64,000 bases of DNA from Rhineura floridana. Its lineage: Eukaryota; Chordata; Lepidosauria; Squamata; Rhineuridae. Below the pieces are notes generated by a model, which saw nothing but the letters and a program-made list of their open reading frames with translations, was not told where the DNA came from and made no database searches. The stretch lies in NCBI RefSeq assembly GCF_030035675.1, contig NC_084499.1, positions 15,280,610 to 15,344,609 of the forward strand, given 5' to 3'. Position 1 is the first letter of the stretch. Every line of letters begins with the position of its first letter. Made by a program: the position numbers and the translations under genes. Positions 40,679-51,322 of the stretch are shown here, one piece after another.

Positions 40679-40917
40679 TTACAGCCATACTACCCTGAAC
40701 ACACCCGATCTTGTCTGATCTTGGAAGCTAAGCAGGGTCAGGCCTGGTTAGTACTTGGATGGGAGACCTCCTGGGAATACTGGGTGCAGTAGGCTTAGAA
40801 GAAGGCAATGGTGAACCACCTCTGAATACCTCTTACCATGAAAACCCTTCGAATATATCCAAAAGTTTCATAGCGTCGCCATGTCGTAATCGACTTGAAG
40901 GCATATCACAACGACAA
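40679..40917 (+). mobile_element. 5S-rRNA-headed SINE, copy 2
   Basis: It has the same build as 40174-40412: CACCCGATCTTGTCTGATCT, TGGAAGCTAAGCAGGGTCAG, and the tail GTCGTAATCGACTTGAAGGC. The two copies are direct repeats about 500 bp apart. Confidence 0.85.
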
Positions 40918-41044
40918 TAGCTTCCCTTGGATTCTCAAAGGGGTCTGTGGCCCTCCAAAAAGGTGAAGAACCACCACACTAAGCCATCTGGCTGGCCATT
41001 GTGAGAACAGGATGCTGGCCTGAACCAGAAGGGCTCTTCTTATG

Positions 41045-41195
41045 TTCAGAGGCAAAAGTGGATGGGGACATTAATGTAAACCTTCCCTTTGTACAATAAG
41101 CTAGTTTCTGTGCACGCTCACACGTCCCTCTCTACCCTCCAGCCAAGCAGACGAGAGACATGATCAGATTCAAGGTCACCTTCCAGCCATTAAAA
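41045..41195. mobile_element. Fragment of DNA element family D
   Basis: GGGACATTAATGTAAACC, TTTGTACAATAAGCTAGTTT and CAAGCAGACGAGAGACATG match the interior of family D. Confidence 0.55.
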
Positions 41196-41204
41196 AACCC
41201 TGAG

Positions 41205-41330
41205 GATTCCATCCAGTGCTTCTCCTACTTACAGCAGACGGACCCATTGAAATGATTAAGCGTGATTCACTTATGCCCATTAATTTCAATGGGTCTACTC
41301 TGAGTAAAACTTCATTGGATACAATCAAGG
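41205..41330. mobile_element. Hairpin element, family B
   Basis: The arms CAGACGGACCCATTGAAATG and CATTAATTTCAATGGGTCTA with CTCTGAGTAA are inverted. A second, single arm (CTCAGAGTAGACCCATTGAA) lies at 41738-41760. Confidence 0.65.
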
Positions 41331-41724
41331 ATGCCTCATTTTCACAGTGGGATTTGACCCCCAAAATGGGATGCGCGTGCTGGCTTTTGGTGGGGGTGAT
41401 GGGGCGAAATGGGGCAGAAAGCAGGGGTGGAGCTCTTCTTGGTGGCTGTCATTTTGTCATTTCCCAGCATCCCCACCCTGTGGAGGATGCGATGTAAGGG
41501 CATCTTGTGGCAGTGAGTTCTGTAAGTGAACAAAGGATGCACTATGTGAACACGTCCTTTCGTTGGCATGTCTGCAATCTACTACCAATCTATGATATTC
41601 CATTGGAAGACCCCCACGGTCTAGCGTTATGACCAGAGAGGCTCTCTCTACACCAGTGATGTCCTTATAAACTTCCAACATATCTTCCCCATATCATCCT
41701 GAAACACATTGGGTTTGGTGCCAA
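41331..41724. other. Mostly unassigned; CR1 antisense fragment at about 41585-41695
   Basis: CGGTCTAGCGTTATGACC and TGTCCTTATAAACTTCCAA are a degraded CR1 ORF2 end on the minus strand. The rest has no family match. Confidence 0.35.
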
Positions 41725-41799
41725 TGTTAGAGTCCTGCTCAGAGTAGACCCATTGAAACTGGTCCATTAATTAGGACTTAGTTGAACACAGACCTTTGG

Positions 41800-42420
41800 C
41801 TTCAGCACAGGAGACCTTTTTATCATGCAACACTCTCTCTTTCTCTCTCTCCCCCCCCAATTGTCTGCACCCAGAAGATGTGTTAATTTTGAAGAAAGAT
41901 GTGTTAATTTTGAAGAAAAATGTGTTTAATAAATAGTACCAATCCCAGACAACTTGTCCTCTCGGTTTAGTTCTTCTGTATATTTTGCTTTTAATATATC
42001 TGACCAGGGCTTTGTTGGCTGTTCTCCCATTGAAATTTTCACATTCGGGGATTTTGAGGTGAAGAATTAACACCTCCCCCCTCCAATTGCTAGAATATTT
42101 GCTTTTTAAAAAATTCTTGTTTGTTGCAATTCCTTCCCTTCTCAGTTTCACCATCGTTCCCCCACCCTCTAATTTCAGGGGCTGCATCCACCAAGCATTC
42201 CCAGCAGGCCAGGGGCCGTGTAGTTTATGGGATAACATCAAACCACTATGTAGTGAAGTGGATTTGGCTATGTGACTATTTTACTCACAGCAGGTTAAGC
42301 CAATAGAGAGGGAGAGCAATGGGCTTTGGATCAATGACATGCCATCCACCAACTGGGGGATCACCAAAGGATGGGGATGGCATCATGATGCTACATGGGC
42401 AATCAGGTGTCACTATGTGC
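41800..42420. other. No assigned feature
   Basis: A short tandem pair GAAGATGTGTTAATTTTGAA (41880-41905) and a (TC)n-like run near 41833-41853 are seen. No gene. Confidence 0.3.
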
Positions 42421-42424
42421 CAAT

Positions 42425-42800
42425 ATTCATTTGAAATGTGGTGTTGGAGGAGAGCTTTGTGCATACCATGGACTGTGAAAAAGACAAATTATTGGGTGTG
42501 AGAACAAATTAAACCAGAACTATCACTAGAAGCTAAAATGATGAAACTGAGGTTATCATACCTTGGACACATAATGAGAAGACATGATTCACTAGAAAAG
42601 ACAATAACTTCTGGGGAAAACAGAAGGGAGTAGAAAAAGAGGAAGGCCCAAACACAAGATGGATTGATTCCATAAAGGAAGCCACTGATCTGAACTTACA
42701 AGATCTAAATAGGATGGTTTATAACAGATGCTACTGGAGGTTGCTAATTCATAGGGCTGCCGTAAGTCATAATCGACTTGAAGGCATATAACAACAACAA
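42425..42800 (+). mobile_element. Bov-B (RTE) LINE 3' end
   Basis: The coding end translates around SYLGHIMRRHDSLEKT and SIKEATDLNLQDLNRM, followed by CGTAAGTCATAATCGACTTG, AAGGCATATAACAACAACAA. It matches the minus-strand copy at 57890-58440. Bov-B in a non-mammalian genome of this repeat makeup points to squamates. Confidence 0.8.
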
Positions 42801-43460
42801 CATGTGCCAATATCTCTAAAGGCAAAATTAATTCAGAGTGAGGGCTATGCTCACTGAACAGATGAAGAGTTTCAAAGTGATCATCTTTTTCTGAAAAGGA
42901 GAGATTTTTTTCCACTACCAAAAATGTTCATTTCGAAGTGCCCTACATTTAAGTCTCAGATCTTCCAAGAATGACATTCTGAAAAGTAGTGCTCCACGGT
43001 AGGCCAGTGAGTCTCCAAGCCAAGACTTAATAGGCTGAGGGACTTCCCAGCCAGCCATCTACCCGATGCCCTTGCAGCTGTTTCAGATTTTAATTCTCAG
43101 TAAATTTTGATGCATCACATTTCTTCCTGCTTTGGATGGGCATAATTATGCCCTGCCTCCTTTCTCCCAACGCTTTCTTGTCATCACTCCTGAGAAAACT
43201 GAGAAGCTTCCAGGTGAGGAGATACAGCTAAGGATGACACAGCTGACCAACGGTGGTCTGGTTCCCCAGATGCACAAGCCAAAAAGCTACCACGTGACAG
43301 AGGCAGGTGTTCCGTGGATCACTTTTGCCTCTGGCTGTTCCACCCAATTGCCCAAGGACCCCAGACTCTCTCGGATGTCCCAGGAAAATGTCAACTCTCT
43401 GATATTCTTGTGTAGTTAATACCTGCAGATCAGGGACTGAGGATGCGAGGAAGAGAGAGG
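42801..43460. other. No gene called
   Basis: A 95-codon plus-strand frame (43132-43419) has no recognised motif, no repeat match and no clear splice context. It is left uncalled. Confidence 0.3.
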
Positions 43461-43466
43461 GCTCTC

Positions 43467-43655
43467 TTTGGGCTGTAGCTCAGCGTCAGAGCATCTGCTT
43501 TGCATGCAGAAGGTCCCGGGTTCAATCCCCAGCATCCCCAGTTAGGGCTGGGAGAGAACCCTTGCCTGGAACCCTGGAGAGACACCGCCAATCAGTGCAG
43601 ACAGTACTGAGCTACATGACGCAAATGGTCTGATTCAGGATAATGCAGCTCCCTC
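43467..43655 (+). mobile_element. tRNA-Ala-derived SINE, best-preserved head
   Basis: GGGCTGTAGCTCAGCGTCAG, GCATCTGCTTTGCATGCAGA, then GGTCCCGGGTTCAATCCCC and AGCATCCCCAG are very close to a tRNA-Ala(UGC) gene. The SINE body GGCTGGGAGAGAACCCTTGC and GTACTGAGCTACATGACG follows, so it is a SINE and not a tRNA gene. Confidence 0.9.
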
Positions 43656-43795
43656 TATGCCAGTTGCTAGAAAACCCACGAGGGAAGAGTGCTGTTGCTC
43701 ATGGGCTTCCCATGGGCGTCTAGCTGGCCACTGTGAGAACGGGGTGCATGACTGGATGGGCCACTGGCCTGATCTAGCAGGCTCTCCAGATTCAT
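43656..43795 (+). mobile_element. CR1 3' UTR fragment
   Basis: GCTTCCCATGGGCGTCTAGC, TGGCCACTGTGAGAACGGGG and CCTGATCTAGCAGGCTCTCC are CR1 landmarks. The terminal repeat is missing. Confidence 0.75.
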
Positions 43796-43956
43796 AATCC
43801 CAGGTTTGAGACACGAGAAACGTGCGTTGCTCCTTGTTTTGATCTGACACGATTCCCATCGTGATAGCAAGATGGAGATTTGTAAGACCAAGGCTCCAGA
43901 ATAGACAGGAAAGGAAGACAAAGCCAGGGCCATGGGCAAGGACCAAGGCGCTGATT

Positions 43957-44256
43957 GGGGCCACGTTCACACCATACCTTTATTCCACTATTATTCCACT
44001 TTAAACAGTCCTGGCTTCCCCCAAAGAATCTTGGGAAGTGTAGTTTGTGAAGGGTGCTGAGAGTTGTTAGGAGACCCTTATTTTCCTCCCAGAGCTACAG
44101 TTCCCTGATTGGCTTAATGATCAGTCCTACTTCCCAGGGAACTCTGGGAATTGTAACTCTCTGAGGGGAAGAGTGGTCTCCTAATAGTGGCCTCCTAACT
44201 CATGACTGTTTAAAGTGGAATAATAGTGGAATAAATGTATGACGTGGATGTGGCCT
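43957..44256. mobile_element. Inverted-repeat element, family J, with intact arms
   Basis: The left arm TTTATTCCACTATTATTCCA with CTTTAAACAGTC is mirrored on the right by GACTGTTTAAAGTGGAATAA and TAGTGGAATAAATG. The inner pair GGGAAGTGTAGTTTGTGAAG and CTACAGTTCCCTGATTGG also folds. About 300 bp, non-coding. Confidence 0.8.
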
Positions 44257-44385
44257 GGGAGTTGAGAAGATTGAGAACCACAGTCAGCGGTCCTGCAACT
44301 GAGGCATGAGGACTTGAGTGCTGCATCTGGCTGGTTAAAGAGAGAAGTCTCTCTCTTTTTTGGTGGCCATTGTCTTCTTCTAGAC

Positions 44386-44677
44386 CAGGAATGGGAAACC
44401 TTTTTCCGCTCGAGGGCCACATTCCCTTCTGGGACCCCTTTTGAGGGCCACATGCCCATGGTGGGTGGGGCCAGGCAAAACTGGGTCGAGTGACAAATAT
44501 TGATGTTACATTTGTACAGCCAAATACCTTCGACACACTTCCCACCCTCCATCCAGTCAAGCAAGAGGCATTCTTGAAGGACACATTCCAGCCAATCAGG
44601 GATGTGGCTGAGGGAGAGTTCCAAGGGCCAGACAGAGAGGCCTGGAGGGCCACTCTCATCCCCTTGACCCACCCCTG
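44386..44677. mobile_element. DNA element family D, near complete
   Basis: It begins CAGGAATGGGAAACC and ends GACCCACCCCTG, imperfect inverted termini. The interior has CACATTCCCTTCTGGGACCC, GTGACAAATATTGATGTTAC and CAGTCAAGCAAGAGGCATTC. Confidence 0.7.
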
Positions 44678-45340
44678 TGAGTGGGGTTACAAGTTGCACC
44701 AGAACTCAATTTGTGTTCCCTGGACCCCAAGAAGTGACCTCTGCCACCAGACGTCTCAGAGGATCAGGAGATATGGGGAGATCTCCCCCCACAAGCAGTC
44801 CCTTGGAGGCCTTCCCCAGCCACACCCCTCACTGGCCCTGCCTCACATGTGAGTGTTTTTGCCTGGCTGGGGCTCTACTACTGAACTATGGCCCTCCCCT
44901 TGAAGGCAAGAACCTCAACCCAACAGCAATGTTTCTGTTTCCTGTTCCAAGCAAACCATTTGTGCTTGGAAGCCTGTTAGAAACACGTCGGGACTGAGGG
45001 AAGAGCTTCACGGCGAGGATGGAAAAAATTTAAAATCTGAGACAGTGAGGGTGGAATCAATGACATCTTTTCAGAAAATAATGCCTTTTGTTACTTTTCC
45101 TACTGGGAGGTGGGGGGTGGGTAAGAAGGAGGAGAGAGTCTGTCCAGAGGTTTTAACCTCCATACCATTTAATTATCCCATCTCTCTAAAGGTATTTCTC
45201 TACAATTAGAATAATCATTCACTCTTCCATTTTTATGGGGATGCATTCAGTTTTATATCAGACCGAGCTCTCTTTTCTTATCATTATTATTGCTATCGCT
45301 ACTAAGATTCTCATCTTTTGCTTTACATTCGTAGTGACCT
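44678..45340. other. No gene called
   Basis: A small family D-like piece (ATGTGAGTGTTTTTGCCTGG) lies near 44847. The rest is AT-rich unique sequence. Confidence 0.3.
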
Positions 45341-45346
45341 GGCAAG

Positions 45347-45349
45347 AAA

Positions 45350-45384
<35 letters not shown>

Positions 45385-45402
45385 CAGAGAGAGAGAGAGA
45401 GA
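45347..45402. repeat. Compound (CA)n(TA)n(GA)n microsatellite
   Basis: Runs of CA, then TATATATATA, then GAGAGAGA follow directly. Confidence 0.9.
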
Positions 45403-45439
45403 ATGCACCCAGTGCCATACGTTTCTTGAAATATTAGTT

Positions 45440-46390
45440 TAATAAGACACAAGAATAATATTAGGGACGCAATTCTCTCCCTTATATATTATTTATACGT
45501 GCAACATGATTTAGGGATGCGTTTGAATCAAGACAGTCACTGGCAAGGTGGGATCTCTGTGCGTGCACAGATGTGTGTGTCTGTGATTGTGTGTGTGGAC
45601 ACAGACATACACTCACCCCTGTAATATCCACCTAGAAGTTCTGCCCACATCTTTGGGAGATTTTGACTTAACATGCACAGTTTATCAAGGCCCATGCACT
45701 TTTCCAGAAACCTGCTATATCCCCATTCCTTTTTTTTTTAATGTAGGGGTATAAATAATCAATGCACAATGCAACTTTAAATTACCGTTAATGCATTGTA
45801 CTTATGATCCCACAAGTCCGATCCCGGGACTAACAGGGAATTGAGAGGCAGATGTTGCAGGAGGAGGGGGGGGAAGAGAGAAAAATAGAAAAATACAATA
45901 AAAATAGAATATATCCATTTTTATTATTTGGAGACATTTCTTATTAAGGCAAGTGGGGTCGTTCACGATATGAAAAAGGGAACGGGTGAGGAGGAGGAAG
46001 GATTATTACAAGTGTGTGAAATGTGTGGTCAATGTCCCATTGAACAGCTTTCCCTGCCTTCCTTCAAGACTTGGTGATTCATTCGGACGACAACGGCGAG
46101 CATAGCTTGCAAAAATGTCTAAATTAGGGGAAAATAAATAAAATATTAAAATATTATGCTTGAATGACTGAACTCAGTGTCTACATGTTTACCTCCTGCT
46201 GCTATCAAACTGCTTGATGATGCAGATGGGATGCTATAATCAGGATTCACCATCTCTTCATCATCAAATGCTGATAAATTTTCACAAGGACTTTTAGAAA
46301 AATCACAACAAAATGTGAAGAACTAAACTTAAGGTTGGAATCACAAGAAACTGAGAGAAACCAACACTGACCGGCTCATCCATTCCTACT
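45440..46390. other. Longest largely repeat-free interval, no gene seen
   Basis: It is AT-rich and free of window families. ATAATCAATGCACAATGCAA and CGTTAATGCATTGTACTTAT (45757-45806) form a loose AT-rich cluster. No open frame above noise. Confidence 0.4.
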
Positions 46391-46396
46391 CTACAC

Positions 46397-46902
46397 TAGA
46401 GATGGAAAGATCTGTCAATTTCAGTTATCTCGATTTCTCATTTTTCCAATCTTAAATTCCGTTCTCCACATTTCTCCAGAAATTTGTGATTTTTAAAAAA
46501 ATATTAAATCCTCATGAAAATCCTCCAGCATTTTAGCGTGAATTTCTCCTAATGCAGACATTTTTTCAAGCTGTTTCTCATCCAATAATGCATTTCTTTA
46601 AGTTATTTTCACTCATATATTCATTGTCATGCATTTTTGTAAACACCGTTTGGCTGGCAAACTGCATTGCAAAATCTGAATAAATATTCAGTGCTGATTT
46701 CATGTATTTTATATGGTTCTGATTTTTATTCATGGTGTGTATATATTGATCTGTGACCAAATAAAATGTTACTTATTTACTTACTTAGTTACAAATAAAT
46801 GCAAAATTCAAAGGATGGCTGTATTTCGGGTCTCATATCGTTTAGGAAAGAGTAAATATTTGGCTTGAAATGCGAAGTGAATTGAATTTTTGTCCCATCC
46901 CT
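46397..46902 (-). mobile_element. hAT-like element family C with internal insert
   Basis: The ends are TAGAGATGGAAAGATCTGTC and TGTCCCATCCCT. The interior includes CAGCATTTTAGCGTGAATTT and GGCAAACTGCATTGCAAAAT. A short AT-rich piece (about 46680-46795) interrupts it. The flanking 8-mers CTCTACAC and CTGGGCAC agree at 5 of 8. Confidence 0.65.
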
Positions 46903-47355
46903 CTGGGCACACACTGAACTCCAAAATGGGCAGCACCCAGACTCAGAAACAAACCAGAATCTCTGGTTTTTATCAGAGCCTCGGTTCACTCCAAATAACA
47001 ATCCGTTAGGTGAACTGTTAGGATCCCACCGAACACAGCACCGGGGTGGCAAGACAGGATCATCAAACACATCCGTGATCAAAACTAGCCCCTTCCAAAT
47101 GCCTTTGCAAAAAAGGTGCATCTTCAGCTATTGGCAAAATGGCATATGTCAGCACCAGACGCTCCTCTGGGGAGGGTAGATTGCTTCAGATGAAAATCAA
47201 AGATGGTGTTTTTTTTCTTTTGGTTGAAGAAGAGGATGACTGTGCTACAAATGAATTGTCACCCTTTTGTAATATATAGTAGAGCGGCTGCAGCATAAGC
47301 AATGCAAGCTACGCGGTGCATGATGCCCATTTGGCTATATATGCCCTACCTTCTT
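46903..47355. other. No assigned feature
   Basis: No motif or family match was found. Confidence 0.3.
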
Positions 47356-47360
47356 TAGAA

Positions 47361-47702
47361 CAGGGAGGGGAACCTCACCCCCAAGGTTCAGCTGTGGCCC
47401 CTCCAAGTCTCTCCATATGGCCCTCAGAACTCTCCCCAGGCCCTCCCACACTGGTTCTGAATGTTTTTGCCTGGATAGAATATTACCTTAAACTCTGATA
47501 ATGCCTGTTGCTTGCCTGGAGAGAGGACAGAGAGGGGTGCTTGAATGTGGATAGAAACTAGCATACTGTACAAAGTCAACATTTATGTGACCAGCTCCAC
47601 CCACTTTTGCCTCTGGCCCCACCCACCTCTGGCATATGGCCCTTGGGAGGTTGCCCAGAAGTCAATGTGGCCCTTGAGCTGAAAAGGGCTTCCCATCCTC
47701 AG
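47361..47702. mobile_element. DNA element family D
   Basis: It begins CAGGGAGGGGAACCTCACC. It includes CTCTGGCCCCACCCACCTC and AAGTCAATGTGGCCCTTGAG, ending near TTCCCATCCTCAG. Confidence 0.7.
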
Positions 47703-47934
47703 TCTAGAGCGTTCTGTAGGATTCTCTCAAAAAAGGATCCATAGCAGACCTGATTTGGACTGGGGTCATGGCGTGGGAGGGTATGCCCAGTTTTGGATTT
47801 GTGCTGTGGCCCTGATCCCAGCTGAGCTGCTTTTTTTTCAGAAAGGAAAAGACTGAAGGAGTGCCAAAAATGGACAGTGGTGCTCTGACTTCCTCTATGT
47901 AAGAGGCTCCCAAAGTGTGGCCTGTGAGCTTCAT

Positions 47935-48460
47935 ACAGATGGTTCATGGTGTGTCTGTAAAAATTAAAAATCGTACGGAATCAAAACTCCATGCAAAATT
48001 GTGTCTATGAGGAGAAATCTGCACTGAAGTGCTGAAGCGTGCCTGCGTGAAACCGGGCCTTCTCAGTGGCAGCCCCCATTTGTAGCACAGTCTCCTCAAG
48101 GAGGTATGCCTGGGGCCATCATTGTCCACCTTTAGGTGCCAGGCAAAAACATTCCTCTTCTCCCAGGTATTTGGTTCTTAATGTTGGCAGGCTTTTGGAG
48201 AGCTTCTGTTAGGTAGCCTTCCTAAGAAGGCGCTGCTTCATTGCCTTGTGTACTGTTTTTGTTTAACCTTTTATTAACCTTTTACTTTTTCATTGTATTT
48301 TTTCATTAACTGTGAGTCGCTTTGAGTGCATATATTTGTGCAGAAAAGCGACGAACAAATTGAATAAAGAAAGAAAGAACAATTTGCAGGAACGCGGAGG
48401 GCTGAATGTAAAGATTGGACATTGGGCTGAAACTGACAGAGCCGTCCCTCCCTGACACTT
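47935..48460 (+). mobile_element. Family C element split by an L2-like 3' end
   Basis: Family C pieces lie at about 47955-48034 (ATGAGGAGAAATCTGCACTG) and 48385-48460 (AATTTGCAGGAACGCGGAGG). Between them (48035-48384) is an L2-like end with CGGGCCTTCTCAGTGGCAGC, CAGGCAAAAACATTCCTCTT and the tail GAGTCGCTTTGAGTGC, GCGACGAACAAATTGAATAA. Confidence 0.6.
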
Positions 48461-48639
48461 ACAAACCATCGTGGGTGGATTGGTCCTCAGATTGCATGCA
48501 TTATAGAGAGTGCTTTATCAACATTCACAGTTGTGTGTGTGTTAGTGCAAGGAAATTATCCATTACTGGAGAATTTCTTGGAAGTGAAGTGAAGGGAGGG
48601 AGGAATCCGCATTCCAGTGCAAAGTAGTGTTGGATCTTT

Positions 48640-49130
48640 AATTAAAAAGCAGGGTTCACAGCACCAGGGCATCGACTTCTGCTAGTTAATCTCCATCACT
48701 TCATTTTCCCACCAACTTCCATAGTCTACAAAACTGCTGGAGACAATTTTTATTGATTGCTCTTCAAGCCGTCAGAAGCGTCCCTGGCTGATCATACGTT
48801 AGCCCTCGACACCTTGTGCATTTCAGATAATAACTTGGTGCTCCAGAAAAGAAATGAATTGAATGTTCAGTCACTAACTGTCCAAGTGAATCATGTTACT
48901 ATATGTCAGCCACCCTGGCGCCCGCTATCATTTTAACCAAGAGGAATCTGCTATTTTCATGGCTCTTTAAAATTATTTTCCAGATGAATAAGACGTAACA
49001 ACAACTACTTAGAATCAAAAGAATAATATGAGGCCAGCTTTTTGGCTAGTCAGGAACCAATCTTTCAAGCATAATGCTGATAACTATTATTTAATCCAGA
49101 GCTGCAAACAGTAAATACCAGCATAAGGCT
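48640..49130. other. Low-repeat island, candidate conserved non-coding element
   Basis: No family match across nearly 500 bp. CTTCTGCTAGTTAATCTCC, GACAATTTTTATTGATTGCT and CGCCCGCTATCATTTTAACC, ending TTTAAAATTATTTTCCAG. This looks like the strongest such candidate after 37.8-38.2 kb. Confidence 0.4.
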
Positions 49131-49954
49131 GTTGCGATTTGGGGGGGGGGAATACCTTTTCACACAAGACAGGAATCACTCTAGGAATTGGATTCAAGCG
49201 GTCCAGATTTCTAACAGACCAGACAAAGGCTTCAGCAAAATCCCGGAGGGCTCATATGCAAGGCAGAGACAATCTCTGCAGTCAGGGATGCCTATACTAG
49301 GACGTCGTGGGCCTGGTACACTGTATGTAGATTAGGCATTGCAAATTCCCAACAGCCCCCATCTCCTGGCAAGCTATTGGCAAGAACTGCTCCTTAGATA
49401 CATACATTACCAATATGGGTAGTTTTGAATCCTTGATAACAACAACAGATGCTTCAGTATGTGCAGCCTCAGAACATTGGTGACAGAAACAACTCTCAGC
49501 CTAACCTACATTGCAGGGTTGTTGCAAATAAAAAAGGGAGGGAGAGGACCCAGGATGAACAGTGTGGTGCAAATATATCATGTCATATTCACAAACCGGG
49601 GGGGGAATGTGCACAAAAGCAGTCCCCTCCCATTGATTTAGCAGCAACATTTCACAGTCCTGATATTTTACAGCAATATAACAACAAAGAAAAGCTTGCC
49701 AGCGCTCTCTCTCTCACACACGCTAAGCATGTGCAGCTTGACTGAACTAACTCTCAACCTAACCTATCTCACAAGGGTGTTGCAGGACTCCATACACACA
49801 CAATGGAGATGTTGTAAAAAAAAACACCAGTTGATCATTGCAGAACATTTTTTTAAAAAAAAAACATCAGTATTAGTTTCCTGTCAAATAACAGCAGTAA
49901 TTAAGTCTTGCCTAATTGGTTAAAAACAGAGTGGGAGAGAGGGAGAGATTGCTA
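49131..49954. other. Mostly unassigned, with SINE-tail-like pieces
   Basis: TCTCAGCCTAACCTACATTG (49494) and ACTCTCAACCTAACCTATCT (49750) are two copies of a motif common in tRNA-derived SINE bodies (CTAACCTACCTCACAGGG type). No heads are present. Confidence 0.35.
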
Positions 49955-50115
49955 ACAACACAATCATATGAAATGTCTACTGAAAAGCCCCACTGACTTA
50001 CAGCACAATTCTAACCATGTCTACTGAAAAGTAATTCCTATTGAATTCAGTGGGCTTTACTCCCAGGTATGTGGCATTAGCATTGTAGTTTTACTCCAGA
50101 AAAGTGAGTACAGGA
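49955..50115. repeat. Family B-like hairpin remnants
   Basis: AACCATGTCTACTGAAAAGT and TATTGAATTCAGTGGGCTTT with ACTCCCAGGTATG are a related hairpin pattern, weaker than at 34.4 kb. Confidence 0.4.
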
Positions 50116-50830
50116 TTCAAGCCTCATGTTGGGAAGGTTTTCTAAACAGTCTATGAATTAGACAAATAAACTGCCCTGTTCAATAGCCCAGGGAAATATA
50201 TACTTAGAAAACCATAACAAACTGTAATGGCATCATAAGCTGCATGTTCTGCATTTCTGTTCAAAAATTATTTGAAAGATAAAATGTGTATGTAATTTTT
50301 TTGCAAATAATTTTAAAAAAAACCCTGCTGGTACACTTTCAGTATCTTCATCACTGAAATTGTTTACCGTGCCTGCCTACCAAGTTCCTGCTGTCCTGTG
50401 TGTGCTTCTTTGATCTTCTGGACCTCATGCTGGATGTGCACACAGAGAGAAAAGCAGGCCGGCAGGGTTATGTGCTGCTGCTGAAAGATCTAATCTTACT
50501 CAGCTCGCGTGATGTGCATATGCATACCGTTAAACAATATGCAGGACAAGCAGGAAAAGGTAGCTCTTTTCAGGACTTGCAAGGGTTTCTAGCTATTGCT
50601 TGGGGTTCAATAAATCCCTCGTCAATAGGCAAGGGGAAAAATAAGATTCAGTTCATTTTTAAAGCTGTATTTATCAAATCCACACTTACCAAAACACAGC
50701 TATCCTTCAAAATCAACTTCCTGTTGATAGGCGTTCTTTCCCTTGTTGTCTTCCTCTTCTTTGTTAAGAGATGTTGTTCTCTTATTAGTATAATTCTCCA
50801 TTAAGCCACAGGAGAGAGAAGCCTCTACAG
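50116..50830. other. Mostly unassigned; short family C piece at 50645-50725
   Basis: ATTCAGTTCATTTTTAAAGC and CACAGCTATCCTTCAAAATC recall the family C left end. The 134-codon plus-strand frame (50400-50804) has a hydrophobic tail but crosses this repeat and has no known motif, so it is not called. Confidence 0.3.
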
Positions 50831-50968
50831 CAGCCTTTCCCAACCAGTGTGCCTCCAGATGTTGTTGGACCACAACTCCCATGAGCCTCAGCCAGCATTG
50901 CCAATGGTCAGGAAAGATGGGAATTGTGGTCCAACAACATCTGGAGGCACACTGGTTGGGAAAGACTG
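50831..50968. mobile_element. Hairpin element, family A
   Basis: It starts CAGCCTTTCCCAACCAGTGT and ends with the inverse GGTTGGGAAAGACTG. The arms carry CCTCCAGATGTTGTTGGACC. At 138 bp it has the same length as 38938-39075. Confidence 0.9.
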
Positions 50969-51322
50969 TCAGGCTTCTCTGCGAGATGATCCCAACCATG
51001 GACTAAATCTACTACCTACTTCTGTCTTTTCTCTGCAAGCTGGAGCCTATTTTTTTCCTGAACATATGAACAGATGTGAGTAAACATTCTTAATTCTTTT
51101 TACCAAAGAAGACTGTCTTTGTTGTTTTCATTCAGCTAGTCTGTATGAGGGGAAGGTGGGCTGGTTAATTCCCATTCTGCTTTGCAAAATATATACTCTG
51201 CTAAGAAACAGAACTACTGAACTGTTTCTCTTTCATTTTAAAGCAAATTAAAACAAATCCTGGGGACAGGGAGAAAGAACTTCGTACAGAACTTTCAAAT
51301 GGAAAAGTTGAAAGTTGGGGAA
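50969..51322. other. No assigned feature
   Basis: No motif or family match was found. Confidence 0.3.

Larger units (their letters stand above)
40053..40977. mobile_element. hAT-like element holding two 5S SINEs and other pieces
   Basis: The left end reads CAGGTGGTTCTTAACCTGTG and the right end GGTGAAGAACCACCAC, inverted repeats of the hAT pattern CAGTGGTTCTTAACC. The interior holds two 5S SINEs, a family C fragment (about 40413-40505) and an L2-like tail (about 40505-40612). The element's own sequence is only the outer 120 and 60 bp. A target duplication is too worn to claim. Confidence 0.65.
39848..41055 (+). mobile_element. CR1 LINE 3' part, split by a hAT-like element
   Basis: The left part (39848-40052) carries the ORF2 end (CACCTTGGATGGCGTTCAAA) and UTR up to GTGTCCCATTAT. 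The right part (40978-41050) resumes with CCATCTGGCTGGCCATTG and ends GGGCTCTTCTTATGTTC. The two halves meet at the expected CR1 sequence, so 40053-40977 is an insertion. Confidence 0.8.

Noticed and set aside
43132-43419. 95-codon frame as a possible host exon
   Set aside because: No recognised domain. I could not find a convincing acceptor and donor pair around it.
43467-43540. tRNA-Ala(UGC) gene
   Set aside because: The head is good, but the SINE body follows directly and about fifteen similar heads occur in the window.
50400-50804. 134-codon frame with a hydrophobic C-terminus
   Set aside because: It overlaps a family C fragment, has no known motif and no exon signals. It is most likely chance.
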